NCBI GenBank assembly: GCA_002084705.1
Contig: NBLX01000011.1
Coordinates: 1-34,528, forward strand
DNA from: Desulfobacteraceae bacterium 4572_35.1
Lineage (GTDB): Bacteria; Desulfobacterota; Desulfuromonadia; Desulfuromonadales; Desulfuromonadaceae
Length of the DNA stretch: 34,528 bases
Reading direction: 5' to 3'
The notes beneath the pieces were generated by a model that saw only the letters and a program-made list of their open reading frames with translations, had not been told where the DNA came from and did not search any database. The position numbers and the translations under genes were made by a program. Each line of letters begins with the position of its first letter. The stretch's first letter is position 1. Positions 19,901 through 28,806 of this stretch are shown here, piece after piece.

Positions 19901-21169
19901 CTATTCTCCAGAATTGTTAGCTTGTGTAACGCGGGATGAACTGAATTGTATGGCGACATACTGTTCAATGTCACCGTATTTGAGTAATAGCAGATGTGGC
20001 TGACCATTATTGTTGCTGTTTAATAGTTTGTGTGCCTGAGCCACATCATTTACTTCTTGATGGTCTATATGAGTGATCAGGCTATTGGGCCTAATGCCGG
20101 CTAATTGTGCCATGGAACCATCTGCTACAGCAGCTACTAGGATGCCATTGTTATTTTTATAATCCAGTTTTTCTGCTGTAGTAGCATTTAATTTAACCAA
20201 GGTTAGGCCGAAGGAAGGTAGTGGTTGTTTCTTAGCTTTATCCGCAGCTGAATCCGGGTCTACTTTGTTTATCAGTACGCCAACTGATTTGTTAAGTTTG
20301 AAAGACGGAGCTAGTGCTTCAGTTATCTGTTGAATATGTATGCCCAGTCGATTACTGGTTCTGCTATTTCGCTGGATCATTTGTTTTTTAATATGGCGTG
20401 CACGGTTGATGGGGATAGCTGTGTTGATGCCATAGTCACCGGTGGCCGTATTTATCCCGATCACCTTGCCGGCAGCATTGAGCAAAGGTCCACCAATATT
20501 GCGCGGGTTAATGTTGGCATCGGTATTGATAACATTATGTTCATTGTTGTCAGTGGAGTAGATCGTTCCTACTGTCAGTAGTGGTTGATTGTTTTCAGTA
20601 CTGCCACATGCGACGACAACATCATTGCGTTGTACTTTGTCTGAATCTGCAAAGGAAAGATAGGGCAGGTTGTTCCCGGCTATTTTTAGTAGAGCCAGAG
20701 CGTTATTTTGGGCAATGCCCACAACTGTTGCTGCATGGGTTGTATTGTCGTTTAGTCGTACTTCAATTGTGGTGGCTGCATTGACAAGATGGCTGCTGGT
20801 TAGGATGTAGCCATCTTTGCTGACCAGAAAACCGCTACCGTTGACATTGCGTGTGCCCAGGTTGTACCCCTTGGAGAAGTTTCTGTCCAAAGCTATAAAA
20901 TGACGCATAACCTGATCACTAAACACACTAGCAATAGGGTGAAAAAACAGCGCGGCACGGTCTTGTTTAACGTTGATATGTACCAGCGCCGTAGCGACAT
21001 TTTGACTGAGTTGTTGTAATGACTGTTGCAGTGGAGGCATTGTTTCGGTTTGATTTGCGTTATCGTTATTTATAGCACTAAATGATGTTGCTACAGCTGA
21101 AAACAGGAACAACAATATGCTGATGCTTAAAGTGGCGACCCGTAGCTGATAAGGTTTTCCATTATACAT
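19901..21169 (-). CDS. HtrA/DegP-like S1C protein with PDZ, predicted catalytically inactive
   Basis: Signal peptide; trypsin-like fold motifs GSGFLVSKDGYILTSSHLV, VVGIAQNNALALLKI, INTDANINPRNIGGPLLNAAGKVIGINTATG; PDZ-like C-terminus. AAAGGAGA lies inside the track ORF, so ATG at 21169 is the likelier start. Confidence 0.85.
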   Translation of the reverse strand: MYNGKPYQLRVATLSISILLFLFSAVATSFSAINNDNANQTETMPPLQQSLQQLSQNVATALVHINVKQDRAALFFHPIASVFSDQVMRHFIALDRNFSKGYNLGTRNVNGSGFLVSKDGYILTSSHLVNAATTIEVRLNDNTTHAATVVGIAQNNALALLKIAGNNLPYLSFADSDKVQRNDVVVACGSTENNQPLLTVGTIYSTDNNEHNVINTDANINPRNIGGPLLNAAGKVIGINTATGDYGINTAIPINRARHIKKQMIQRNSRTSNRLGIHIQQITEALAPSFKLNKSVGVLINKVDPDSAADKAKKQPLPSFGLTLVKLNATTAEKLDYKNNNGILVAAVADGSMAQLAGIRPNSLITHIDHQEVNDVAQAHKLLNSNNNGQPHLLLLKYGDIEQYVAIQFSSSRVTQANNSGE

Positions 21170-21260
21170 TGTTACTCTCCTTTTCATGTTTTACAATACT
21201 ATCGATGGTTTCCTAAACCAAACAAGATAAGATAGTTAAGTACAAAAATTATATTATTAC

Positions 21261-21332
21261 AACTAGGAGGCTGCCGAACCTGGCAAGAATCTATTGCTTG
21301 TTACAACTGCCATGATCGACAGCCTACTAGTT
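21261..21332. repeat. Imperfect inverted repeat (cruciform/REP-like candidate)
   Basis: AACTAGGAGGCTG (21261-21273) and CAGCCTACTAGTT (21320-21332) are inverted repeats with 1 mismatch; nested TGGCA/TGCCA and CAAG/CTTG pairs inside. Confidence 0.6.
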
Positions 21333-21444
21333 AAATTTTAATCACGATTTATGACGATAAAAGGGTTTTTTTTACAAAAATAAAATGTGCAAATGCGCGG
21401 CTTGGTGCTGTCAAAATGCGTAATTAATACATAGATAAAAACAA

Positions 21445-21915
21445 ATGAAAGTAATAATCATGGATAAGAAACAAGGTGATCAATCACTACAAAGATCGAC
21501 TTATCTCAAGGCTTTGCGAAAGAGTAGTTTTTCTTTTCTGGCTATCAGTCCGCTATTGTTGGGTGTTGTCGGTTTGGCTGGTCTCTTTCAGGCTGTGGTG
21601 ACGCCGAAAATGATTGCTACCCTTTTCGGGGGCAATGTCGTTATCGATATCCTTATCGGCACGCTAACCGGTGGCTCCGCAGCAGGTAATCCGGTAGTAA
21701 GTTATCTGCTGGGTGGAGAACTGCTCAAACAGGGGGTTTCGCTCTATGCAGTGACTGCTTTTATTATCTCTTGGGTTACCATAGGATTAATCCAGCTGCC
21801 GGCAGAGGTAGAGGTGTTTGGTGGTCGTTTTACCTTGTATCGAAATATCCTGGCCTTTGCTTTTACCATACTCATTGCGACACTGACCGCCTTTACTGTC
21901 CAGGTGTTAGCATGA
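21445..21915 (+). CDS. Permease half-protein 1 (ArsP/DUF318-type permease, PF03773-like)
   Basis: TM-rich 156 aa; GTLTGGSAAGNPVVSYLLGGELLKQGVSLYAVTAFIISWVTIGLIQLPAEVEVFGGRFTLYRN. Confidence 0.75.
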   Translation: MKVIIMDKKQGDQSLQRSTYLKALRKSSFSFLAISPLLLGVVGLAGLFQAVVTPKMIATLFGGNVVIDILIGTLTGGSAAGNPVVSYLLGGELLKQGVSLYAVTAFIISWVTIGLIQLPAEVEVFGGRFTLYRNILAFAFTILIATLTAFTVQVLA

Positions 21916-22442
21916 AGAAACAGGATAAGATCTCAGAAAATGAGGATAAAGCTTTTGCTTTTCGAGGTAAATATCTCCTGCTCATTGTCCTGATCACTTA
22001 TGGGCTGTTTTTTATTGGTAACAGTCAAGTGGCACAACTGGCTCTGTACAACAGTGGCAATATCTTGATGAAGATTCTGCCGGTTCTGCTCGTGGTTGTT
22101 CTGTTCACAGCGTTGTTTAACTTTTTATTGCCGTCCAGGCAGGTCGCAAAGCATCTGGGGCGAGAAAGTGGACTCAAGGGTTGGCTTTGGGTGCTAATAG
22201 CCGGTGTGGTTAGCCATGGGCCCATGTATGTCTGGTACCCCTTGCTTGAAGATCTGCGCAGCCAGGGTATGAAGGATGCGTTCATTGTTGTTTTTTTTGC
22301 TTCTAGAACCATAAAGATTCCGCTGCTACCGCTGATGATCGACTATTTCGGTCTGACCTTCACCCTTGTTTTGTCATTTTATCTGTTGGTTGGAGCCCTG
22401 ATCCAGGGATTGCTTATAGAACTATTGTACCCAGAAATCTGA
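21912..22442 (+). CDS. Permease half-protein 2 (ArsP/DUF318-type permease, PF03773-like)
   Basis: ATGA overlap with upstream gene; MKKQDKISENEDKAF..., GVVSHGPMYVWYPLLEDLRSQGMKDAFIVVFFASRTIKIPLLPLMIDYFG. Track start at 21771 is an over-extension. Confidence 0.75.
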   Translation: MKKQDKISENEDKAFAFRGKYLLLIVLITYGLFFIGNSQVAQLALYNSGNILMKILPVLLVVVLFTALFNFLLPSRQVAKHLGRESGLKGWLWVLIAGVVSHGPMYVWYPLLEDLRSQGMKDAFIVVFFASRTIKIPLLPLMIDYFGLTFTLVLSFYLLVGALIQGLLIELLYPEI

Positions 22443-22502
22443 TATGTCTGTCAGCTGTCGAGCCCATAGAGTTACATCTCAATTATCAATTATTGCCTCA
22501 GC

Positions 22503-22820
22503 GTTAGCTACGTAACCTGGTTTAACAAAAAAACACCGCCGGCATGGACACCTTTTTCAAGAACGCTTCAAGGCGATTTTGATTTTGTACGCAGGGTGCA
22601 GGAGAGTTTTATAGTGGACGTCTTGAAGGTAAAAGAGCTTCCGCAATTGAAACTCCTGAAGCCAGTAATCTAACCGGAGTATGTTAGTCGGGTGGTTGCA
22701 GATGTTACAGGAGGTATATTTGAGGTCAGTTGTGATGATCAAAGGACTAAAATAATTAGACGTATCATTGAATTATGTTATAAATGTAGAACAACGTTTG
22801 CTACAGGGGGAATCGTTTGA
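22503..22820 (+). pseudogene. Relic of a Y1/REP-associated (RAYT-type, IS200-like) transposase gene
   Basis: VSYVTWFNKK (frame A), then after an A7 tract at 22527-22533 HRRHGHLFQERFKAI (frame B, cf. family motif FNxxHxRxGHLFQxRYKAI), then TLQGDFDFVRRVQESFIVDVLKVKELPQLKLLKPVI* (third register) and 48 open codons to TGA at 22818. Confidence 0.7.
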
Positions 22821-25800
22821 GCAACGCAAACAAAATAGTTCTGCTGCTACACTCTAATATCTCTACTGCACATAGTGCTGTAGCGCGTTTTACTGTTGTT
22901 TTGCGTCGCACCGCTTCCGTAGTGTTTCTTGCCTGCTGTATGCTGCTTTTCTGCAGTTTTCCCTATAGTGCTGGGGCCAACGTAGAACACAAGGTTTTGG
23001 TTTTGCACTCCTACCATAATGGCTACCTGTGGACCGACATGATTCAACAGGGTTTTGCCTCTACATTGGCAAAAAAGTGTTCTGACGCTGAAATATATGT
23101 TGAATATATGAACAGCAAGCGTCATGCGCCGGATATAGTGACACCGCATCTGGTAGATATGTACGCCGATCTGTACCGGCAGGTTAAATTTGATGCCATA
23201 ATGGCCTCCGATAACAATGCCCTTGATTTTCTGCTCAAATATAGAGATCGCCTGTTTGGAAATGTACCGGTGGTCTTTTGCGGTATAAATGATATTGGTA
23301 AATATCATTTTGATCCGGACGAGGGCTATACCGGTGTTAGTGAAAATGTTGATATCGAGGCAACGCTTGATATAGCTCTGAAACAGAACCCTGGCACAAA
23401 AAGAGTTGCCATTATAACCGATACAACCAGCACTGGCATAATTATGCTTGCTTTGGCGCGCAAAGTCGCTGCCGCCCATCCTGAGCTGCAATTTATTGAA
23501 CTATCCAGACAGACAGCGCAACAACTCAACTCCAGCTTGCAACAATTAAGTGCCGATACCATCGTGTTGGCGTTGAGTTTCTTTCGCGATGCAAAAGGTA
23601 GGACTTTCACCTTTCGGGAAAGTATGCGCTTTATCCTCAATGCCTCACCACGACCGGTCTACACCGTGTGGGATTTTTATATCACTTCCGGTACAGTGGG
23701 TGGCAAGGTGTTAAGTGGTGAATTGCAGGGGAAAACTGCCGCGCGCCTCGTTGCCAGAGTTTTAAGCGGGGAAAAAGCCGGAGCTATTCCCGTTGTGTAC
23801 AGCCCCACTGCGTATATGTTTGACTATTCTGGTCTGCAAAAATTCTCTGTTGAAATTAATGATTTACCTGCTGGATCATTGGTATTAGGCAAGCCGCACA
23901 CCTTCTACTCGCGCTATTCCAGATATCTGTGGTTTGGTGGTGCGCTGGTTAGTATTCAATTGCTGATAATTGCCATATTGTTGTGGAACATAGTGCGACG
24001 CAAACGTGCGGAAGAAAATTTGCGCCACAGTGAGAAAAAATTTCATACCATTGCCGATTTTTCCCATGACTGGGAATACTGGATGGGAGCAGAGCAGGAA
24101 ATTATCTACATGAGCCCCTCCTGCGAGCGCGTAACCGGTTATTCTTGCGCTGATTTTACAAGCGACCCCCAACTGCTCACTCGCATTGTTCATCCAGATG
24201 ACCGAGCAAATTTTATTGACCACCTGTACAATTTCAATAGTCTAACAGATGAAAAAGTGGAGTTTAGAATAGAGCACCGCTCAGGAAGTGTCCGCTGGAT
24301 TGATCATGTGTGTCATCCAGTATTTGAAGCTGGTCGCTTCTTGGGCAGGCGTGTAGCTAACCGCGATATTACTGCACGCAAATTGATGGAACGACGGATG
24401 CAAAACCGTCAATATATACTGAAAATGTTAGAGGAGCGTGTTGCTTTAACGGATATTCTTGCCCAAATAGTAAAGGATGTAGAGGCTGTTCATCACGACA
24501 TGCTATGCAGTATTCTTTTACTCGATGAGGAGAAGCAACATCTGCGACTGGGAGCTGCTCCAAGTTTGCCCGATTTCTATAATCAGGCGGTTGATGGCTT
24601 GCCCGTTGGCCAGGGTATCGGTGCTTGTGGAACTGCTGCTTTTACTCGACGGCGTATGGTTATCGAGGATGTCAACAGCCATCCTTACTGGGGGGGACGG
24701 TTCCGCAAGCTGGCACAACAGGCAGAATTGTCGTCGTGCTGGTCCCAGCCTATTATCTCTGCAGAGCGCCTGCGTTTAGCTGTTGAACATGCCAAACAGG
24801 GGATCTGGGAATATGATATCGAGAGCGCTATTGATATGGTTTCACCACAATTATTAAAGTTGCTACGTTTTTCTGAAATACCGGATTGTTATAGCGCCCT
24901 TGATGATTTTGCCAGTTACCTGCATCCAGACAGTCTGACGGTGACGCTGAATGCTTTGCAGGCTGTCGTCGATGGAGAGAGCGATCTCTACGATGTTGAG
25001 CAGCAGGTGCGTTGTGAGGATGGCAGTTGGATATGGTTGCTGACCAGGGGGCGGGTGGTTGGCTACACGGATACAGGCAAACCCAAGCGATTACTGGGAA
25101 CCTCAATAGATATCACCGAGCGTAAACTCTTTGAACAGGAACTGCTGGAGGCCAAGCAGGTAGCCGAGGCGGCAAATCGAGCGAAAAGTGAATTTCTGGC
25201 CAACATGAGTCACGAAATACGTACCCCCATGAACGGAATTCTCGGTATGAGCCAGCTGATGGAATGCACCAAACTGACTGATGAACAGCAGGAATACCTT
25301 GAAGCTATTACAGTTTCGGGTAACAACCTGCTTACCCTTATCAACGATATTCTTGATTTGTCCAAGATAGAGGCGGAAAAACTTACCATAAGTCTGGGTT
25401 CTTTTAGCCTGCGTGACTGCGTTAATGAGCTGATGAATACGCAACAGGCACAAATTGGTGGAGCTGGTCTCGATACTACGGTTGATATACCCGCCGACAT
25501 ACCCGATTATCTGGTTGGAGATCATCTGCGCATCAAGCAGGTGTTGTTGAATCTTGTTGGCAATGCCATCAAGTTTACTGAACCCGGAGGGCATATCGAA
25601 ATATTTGCTGAGTTGATCGAGATACGTGGCTCCAATGTGCTGGTGGATATTGCCGTACGTGACAACGGTATTGGTATTACGCAAGATATGCAGGAACAGA
25701 TATTTGCACCGTTTACCCAAGCTGACTCCAGCACTACCCGCATCTTTGGTGGTACAGGGCTGGGGTTGACCATCAGCCGACGTTTGGCGGAGTTGATGGG

Positions 25801-26329
25801 GGGCAGTATTCGTGTCGAAAGCAGGGAGGGCGTCGGCAGCACTTTTTATCTGCGCCTGCCATTGCCGGTGGCAGCGCTTGATGTTGATTCCGTAAACCAT
25901 TCAGGCAATATGCGCTCACTGTGGCGTGGCCCTGCGTTGACCATATTGCTGGTAGAGGATAATCAGATCAATATCAAGTATACCAGATCGCTGCTTGAGA
26001 AAATGGGACACAGTGTTAGCGTAGCGCAAAATGGCAGGCAGGCACTGGAAACATTGCGCAATAAAACGTTTGATCTGATATTGATGGATATTCAGATGCC
26101 GGTAATGAATGGAGACGATGCGCTGCAAATTATTCGTGAGCGGGGTATCGATCAGGGTCGCTATCAGCTGGTTATTGCGCTGACTGCGTATGCTCTCAAG
26201 GGTGACAGGGAAAAATACCTACGCATGGGCTTTGATGGTTATCTGTCGAAGCCGATGGATATCAGTTCGGTTGTAGATGAGATGAAGAGAGTTGTTGCTC
26301 TACAAAATATCGAAGAGGTTTCACGATGA
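22817..26329 (+). CDS. Hybrid sensor histidine kinase: ABC-substrate-binding-like sensor, TM, PAS, (truncated) GAF, PAS, HisKA, HATPase, REC
   Basis: [22 protein letters not shown] sensor, [17 protein letters not shown]-box [72 protein letters not shown]...[13 protein letters not shown]. Starts at a TTG; a later start is possible. Confidence 0.92.
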   Translation: MSNANKIVLLLHSNISTAHSAVARFTVVLRRTASVVFLACCMLLFCSFPYSAGANVEHKVLVLHSYHNGYLWTDMIQQGFASTLAKKCSDAEIYVEYMNSKRHAPDIVTPHLVDMYADLYRQVKFDAIMASDNNALDFLLKYRDRLFGNVPVVFCGINDIGKYHFDPDEGYTGVSENVDIEATLDIALKQNPGTKRVAIITDTTSTGIIMLALARKVAAAHPELQFIELSRQTAQQLNSSLQQLSADTIVLALSFFRDAKGRTFTFRESMRFILNASPRPVYTVWDFYITSGTVGGKVLSGELQGKTAARLVARVLSGEKAGAIPVVYSPTAYMFDYSGLQKFSVEINDLPAGSLVLGKPHTFYSRYSRYLWFGGALVSIQLLIIAILLWNIVRRKRAEENLRHSEKKFHTIADFSHDWEYWMGAEQEIIYMSPSCERVTGYSCADFTSDPQLLTRIVHPDDRANFIDHLYNFNSLTDEKVEFRIEHRSGSVRWIDHVCHPVFEAGRFLGRRVANRDITARKLMERRMQNRQYILKMLEERVALTDILAQIVKDVEAVHHDMLCSILLLDEEKQHLRLGAAPSLPDFYNQAVDGLPVGQGIGACGTAAFTRRRMVIEDVNSHPYWGGRFRKLAQQAELSSCWSQPIISAERLRLAVEHAKQGIWEYDIESAIDMVSPQLLKLLRFSEIPDCYSALDDFASYLHPDSLTVTLNALQAVVDGESDLYDVEQQVRCEDGSWIWLLTRGRVVGYTDTGKPKRLLGTSIDITERKLFEQELLEAKQVAEAANRAKSEFLANMSHEIRTPMNGILGMSQLMECTKLTDEQQEYLEAITVSGNNLLTLINDILDLSKIEAEKLTISLGSFSLRDCVNELMNTQQAQIGGAGLDTTVDIPADIPDYLVGDHLRIKQVLLNLVGNAIKFTEPGGHIEIFAELIEIRGSNVLVDIAVRDNGIGITQDMQEQIFAPFTQADSSTTRIFGGTGLGLTISRRLAELMGGSIRVESREGVGSTFYLRLPLPVAALDVDSVNHSGNMRSLWRGPALTILLVEDNQINIKYTRSLLEKMGHSVSVAQNGRQALETLRNKTFDLILMDIQMPVMNGDDALQIIRERGIDQGRYQLVIALTAYALKGDREKYLRMGFDGYLSKPMDISSVVDEMKRVVALQNIEEVSR

Positions 26330-27618
26330 AACTGAATATAGAGCTCAATCTGGTAGGGATGACGGTGCTGGTGGTAGAAGATGATCCCACCTCTTTATTG
26401 CTGCTGAAGCGGGTTATGGAGCAACACGGCGCAGAGGTGGATTGCGCCTGTGATGGCGGTGAAGCAAAAGGCAGATTGGAGCAACAAAAGTATGCCTTGA
26501 TGATTACTGATATCAACATGCCAGTTATGAGCGGTTTTGAACTGGTGCGCCATATCCGTGAGTACGATAAGGATATGCAAATAATTGCCACTTCAGCTAA
26601 CAGTGATAGCGAAAGCCTGATCGCAGCAATAGAGCTTGGTTTCAACGAGTATATTATCAAGCCTATAGATATCAATAAGCTGCTAGTTGCGGTAAAACGG
26701 TGCGTAGAAGCGATAATAGACAAACAACACTTGCTGAATGAGCAGTTGAAGTTCAAGGCGGCGGTAGAGCATTTAGGCGAAGGACTGGTTGTCCGCGATA
26801 TAAACAGCAATATCGTGTATCAAAATCAGGTTGCAAAGCGGTTGTTTGGTGATGTCTCAGGACAAGCCTGTTACACCATGTTTGGCTATGGAGCTCCGTG
26901 TGGTGACTGCCCGGAGTTTAAATTAAAGGCAAGCGGTAAGCCATACACCTCGCAACGTAAAGTGCGGCATAACGGTAGTGAAAAAACGGTAGAGGTGACC
27001 GCATCGCTGCTCAAAAATTATTGTGGTGAAATTATCGGGAGTGTAGGGATAATACGCGATATTACCGAACGAATACAGCACCTGCAGCGCATCCATGATC
27101 TTGCGTTTCACGATCCGCTCACCGGTTTAGCCAACCGGCGCCTGTTCAATGACAGGTTGGTACAAGTTTTTGCTCGCGCGCGGCGTAAAGTGCAGTGTTT
27201 TGCCCTGCTCTTTATCGATCTGGATAATTTTAAACAGATTAACGACAACTACGGACATGAAGCGGGAGATGTGGTGTTGACGACAGTTGCCCGACGTATT
27301 TGCCACTGTTGTCGGCGTGAGGCAGACACGGTAAGTCGTATGGGGGGAGATGAATTTTGCGTCATCATTGAAGATAATAACTGTGAAAACGATATCGATC
27401 AGTTCTGCGTTGTTTTGCACGAACAATTGCTGCAACCAATGGATGTGCTGGGTGTAGAATTGCAAGTTGGTGCCAGCATAGGTTATTCTGTGTTTCCACG
27501 CGATGGTGATAGCATAAAAGAGTTGGAGATGGCGGCTGATCGTGCCATGTATGTAGTTAAAAAGAACAGCGTTTGTGAAAGGGTAAGAGAAAAGGGGAGA
27601 GTTGCCCTAGAGTTTTAA
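26326..27618 (+). CDS. Response regulator diguanylate cyclase (REC-PAS-GGDEF)
   Basis: [63 protein letters not shown] with upstream RxxD (READ); ATGA overlap with kinase gene. Confidence 0.94.
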   Translation: MKLNIELNLVGMTVLVVEDDPTSLLLLKRVMEQHGAEVDCACDGGEAKGRLEQQKYALMITDINMPVMSGFELVRHIREYDKDMQIIATSANSDSESLIAAIELGFNEYIIKPIDINKLLVAVKRCVEAIIDKQHLLNEQLKFKAAVEHLGEGLVVRDINSNIVYQNQVAKRLFGDVSGQACYTMFGYGAPCGDCPEFKLKASGKPYTSQRKVRHNGSEKTVEVTASLLKNYCGEIIGSVGIIRDITERIQHLQRIHDLAFHDPLTGLANRRLFNDRLVQVFARARRKVQCFALLFIDLDNFKQINDNYGHEAGDVVLTTVARRICHCCRREADTVSRMGGDEFCVIIEDNNCENDIDQFCVVLHEQLLQPMDVLGVELQVGASIGYSVFPRDGDSIKELEMAADRAMYVVKKNSVCERVREKGRVALEF

Positions 27619-27661
27619 TGGCAATGTGCAGTCTTAATCCGCTGGATTTGCAGTTGGCTTA

Positions 27662-28603
27662 TTAAGATAGTTCGATAGATCTCTGGTGGTTGAGTTTTTT
27701 ACTTCGCATACGCTTGAAATCCAGCTGAGAGAACACCATACTGCCAAGCATGAGGATTGCTCCGCTGAGCTCTCGGGCGTTTAGGAGCTCACCGAGGATG
27801 GTCCAGCCACCGAGTGCGGCAAAAACCCCTTCGAGCGATAGTATAATGGCGGCATGAGTTGGATGGGCTTCTTTTTGACCGACAACCTGCAGGGTGTAAG
27901 CGATTCCCACAGACATAATTCCTCCATACAGGATAGCCGGAAGCGCTGATATGATTGCTGAAAATATCAATGGTTCAGTTAATAGCGCTGCGATAAGGGA
28001 CAACAGTGCCACGACACAGTATTGCATGAGAGAGAGCAGTAGAGCATCCTGTGTTTTGGTTGCATGAGCGATATATTGCACATGGATGGCGAAAAATACT
28101 GCACTGATCAAAATCAGAAAATCTCCCCGATTAATCGTCAATCCGCTCTTTACCGAGAGTAGATATAGGCCAACTACTGCGAAAATCGCTCCGACCCAGG
28201 TCTGCAATGATGTTTTTTGCCCCCAGATAATACCTGTTATGGGTACCACAATCACATATAGTCCGGTAATAAATCCGGCATTACCTACGCTGGTGTATAT
28301 GATTCCGCATTGCTGCAACGAAGCCCCAGAAAAAAGTATGACCCCAGCGTACAGACCAGGCAGCAGTATCTTGCTGGGGTTGCTAAACAGGGAAAGATTG
28401 TTGCCGTGAGGCTGTGACCGTTTTCTTTTGTGCAGAAAATAAACCATGGGTAACAACGATACTGCTCCGATGGCGAAGCGTAGACCATTAAAAAACATCG
28501 GTCCAATGTGCTCCATGCCGATTCTTTGTGCCACAAAAGAAAGACCCCAGATAATTGCGGTCAGCAGGAGAAGAACATTTGATTTCAGGGTTGCTGTATT
28601 CAT
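27662..28603 (-). CDS. DMT superfamily transporter (EamA family)
   Basis: LLLLTAIIWGLSFVAQRIGMEHIGPMFFNGLRFAIGA..., ILSLEGVFAALGGWTILGELLNARELSGAILMLGSMVFSQL. Confidence 0.93.
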   Translation of the reverse strand: MNTATLKSNVLLLLTAIIWGLSFVAQRIGMEHIGPMFFNGLRFAIGAVSLLPMVYFLHKRKRSQPHGNNLSLFSNPSKILLPGLYAGVILFSGASLQQCGIIYTSVGNAGFITGLYVIVVPITGIIWGQKTSLQTWVGAIFAVVGLYLLSVKSGLTINRGDFLILISAVFFAIHVQYIAHATKTQDALLLSLMQYCVVALLSLIAALLTEPLIFSAIISALPAILYGGIMSVGIAYTLQVVGQKEAHPTHAAIILSLEGVFAALGGWTILGELLNARELSGAILMLGSMVFSQLDFKRMRSKKLNHQRSIELS

Positions 28604-28806
28604 TGACAGAATCTTTCGGGACGTATGTGCTGGGTAGATGCAGATTGCAGGTTAGTAAAATTTATGTTGAGTTTCAGTGCTCGCATACAGTATAAATTTT
28701 AGTTTGCGTTCGTATTGTGGACAAAAGACAAACGTTTATTGTACCTTTTGCTACGAAGAATTGTCAGGGCAAAAGTTATGATTGCCAGTTTTAAAGGAGA
28801 TTGCAG

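Noticed and set aside
21771-21911. N-terminal extension of the second permease ORF
   Set aside because: Out-of-frame overlap with the first permease gene; the ATGA start at 21912 explains the gene better.
22557-22742. 61-aa minus-strand ORF
   Set aside because: Overlaps the transposase relic read on the + strand, which has recognisable family motifs.
22847-23491. 214-aa minus-strand ORF
   Set aside because: Antisense to the kinase sensor domain.
25103-25900. 265-aa minus-strand ORF
   Set aside because: Fully antisense to the histidine-kinase catalytic region whose + strand motifs are unmistakable.
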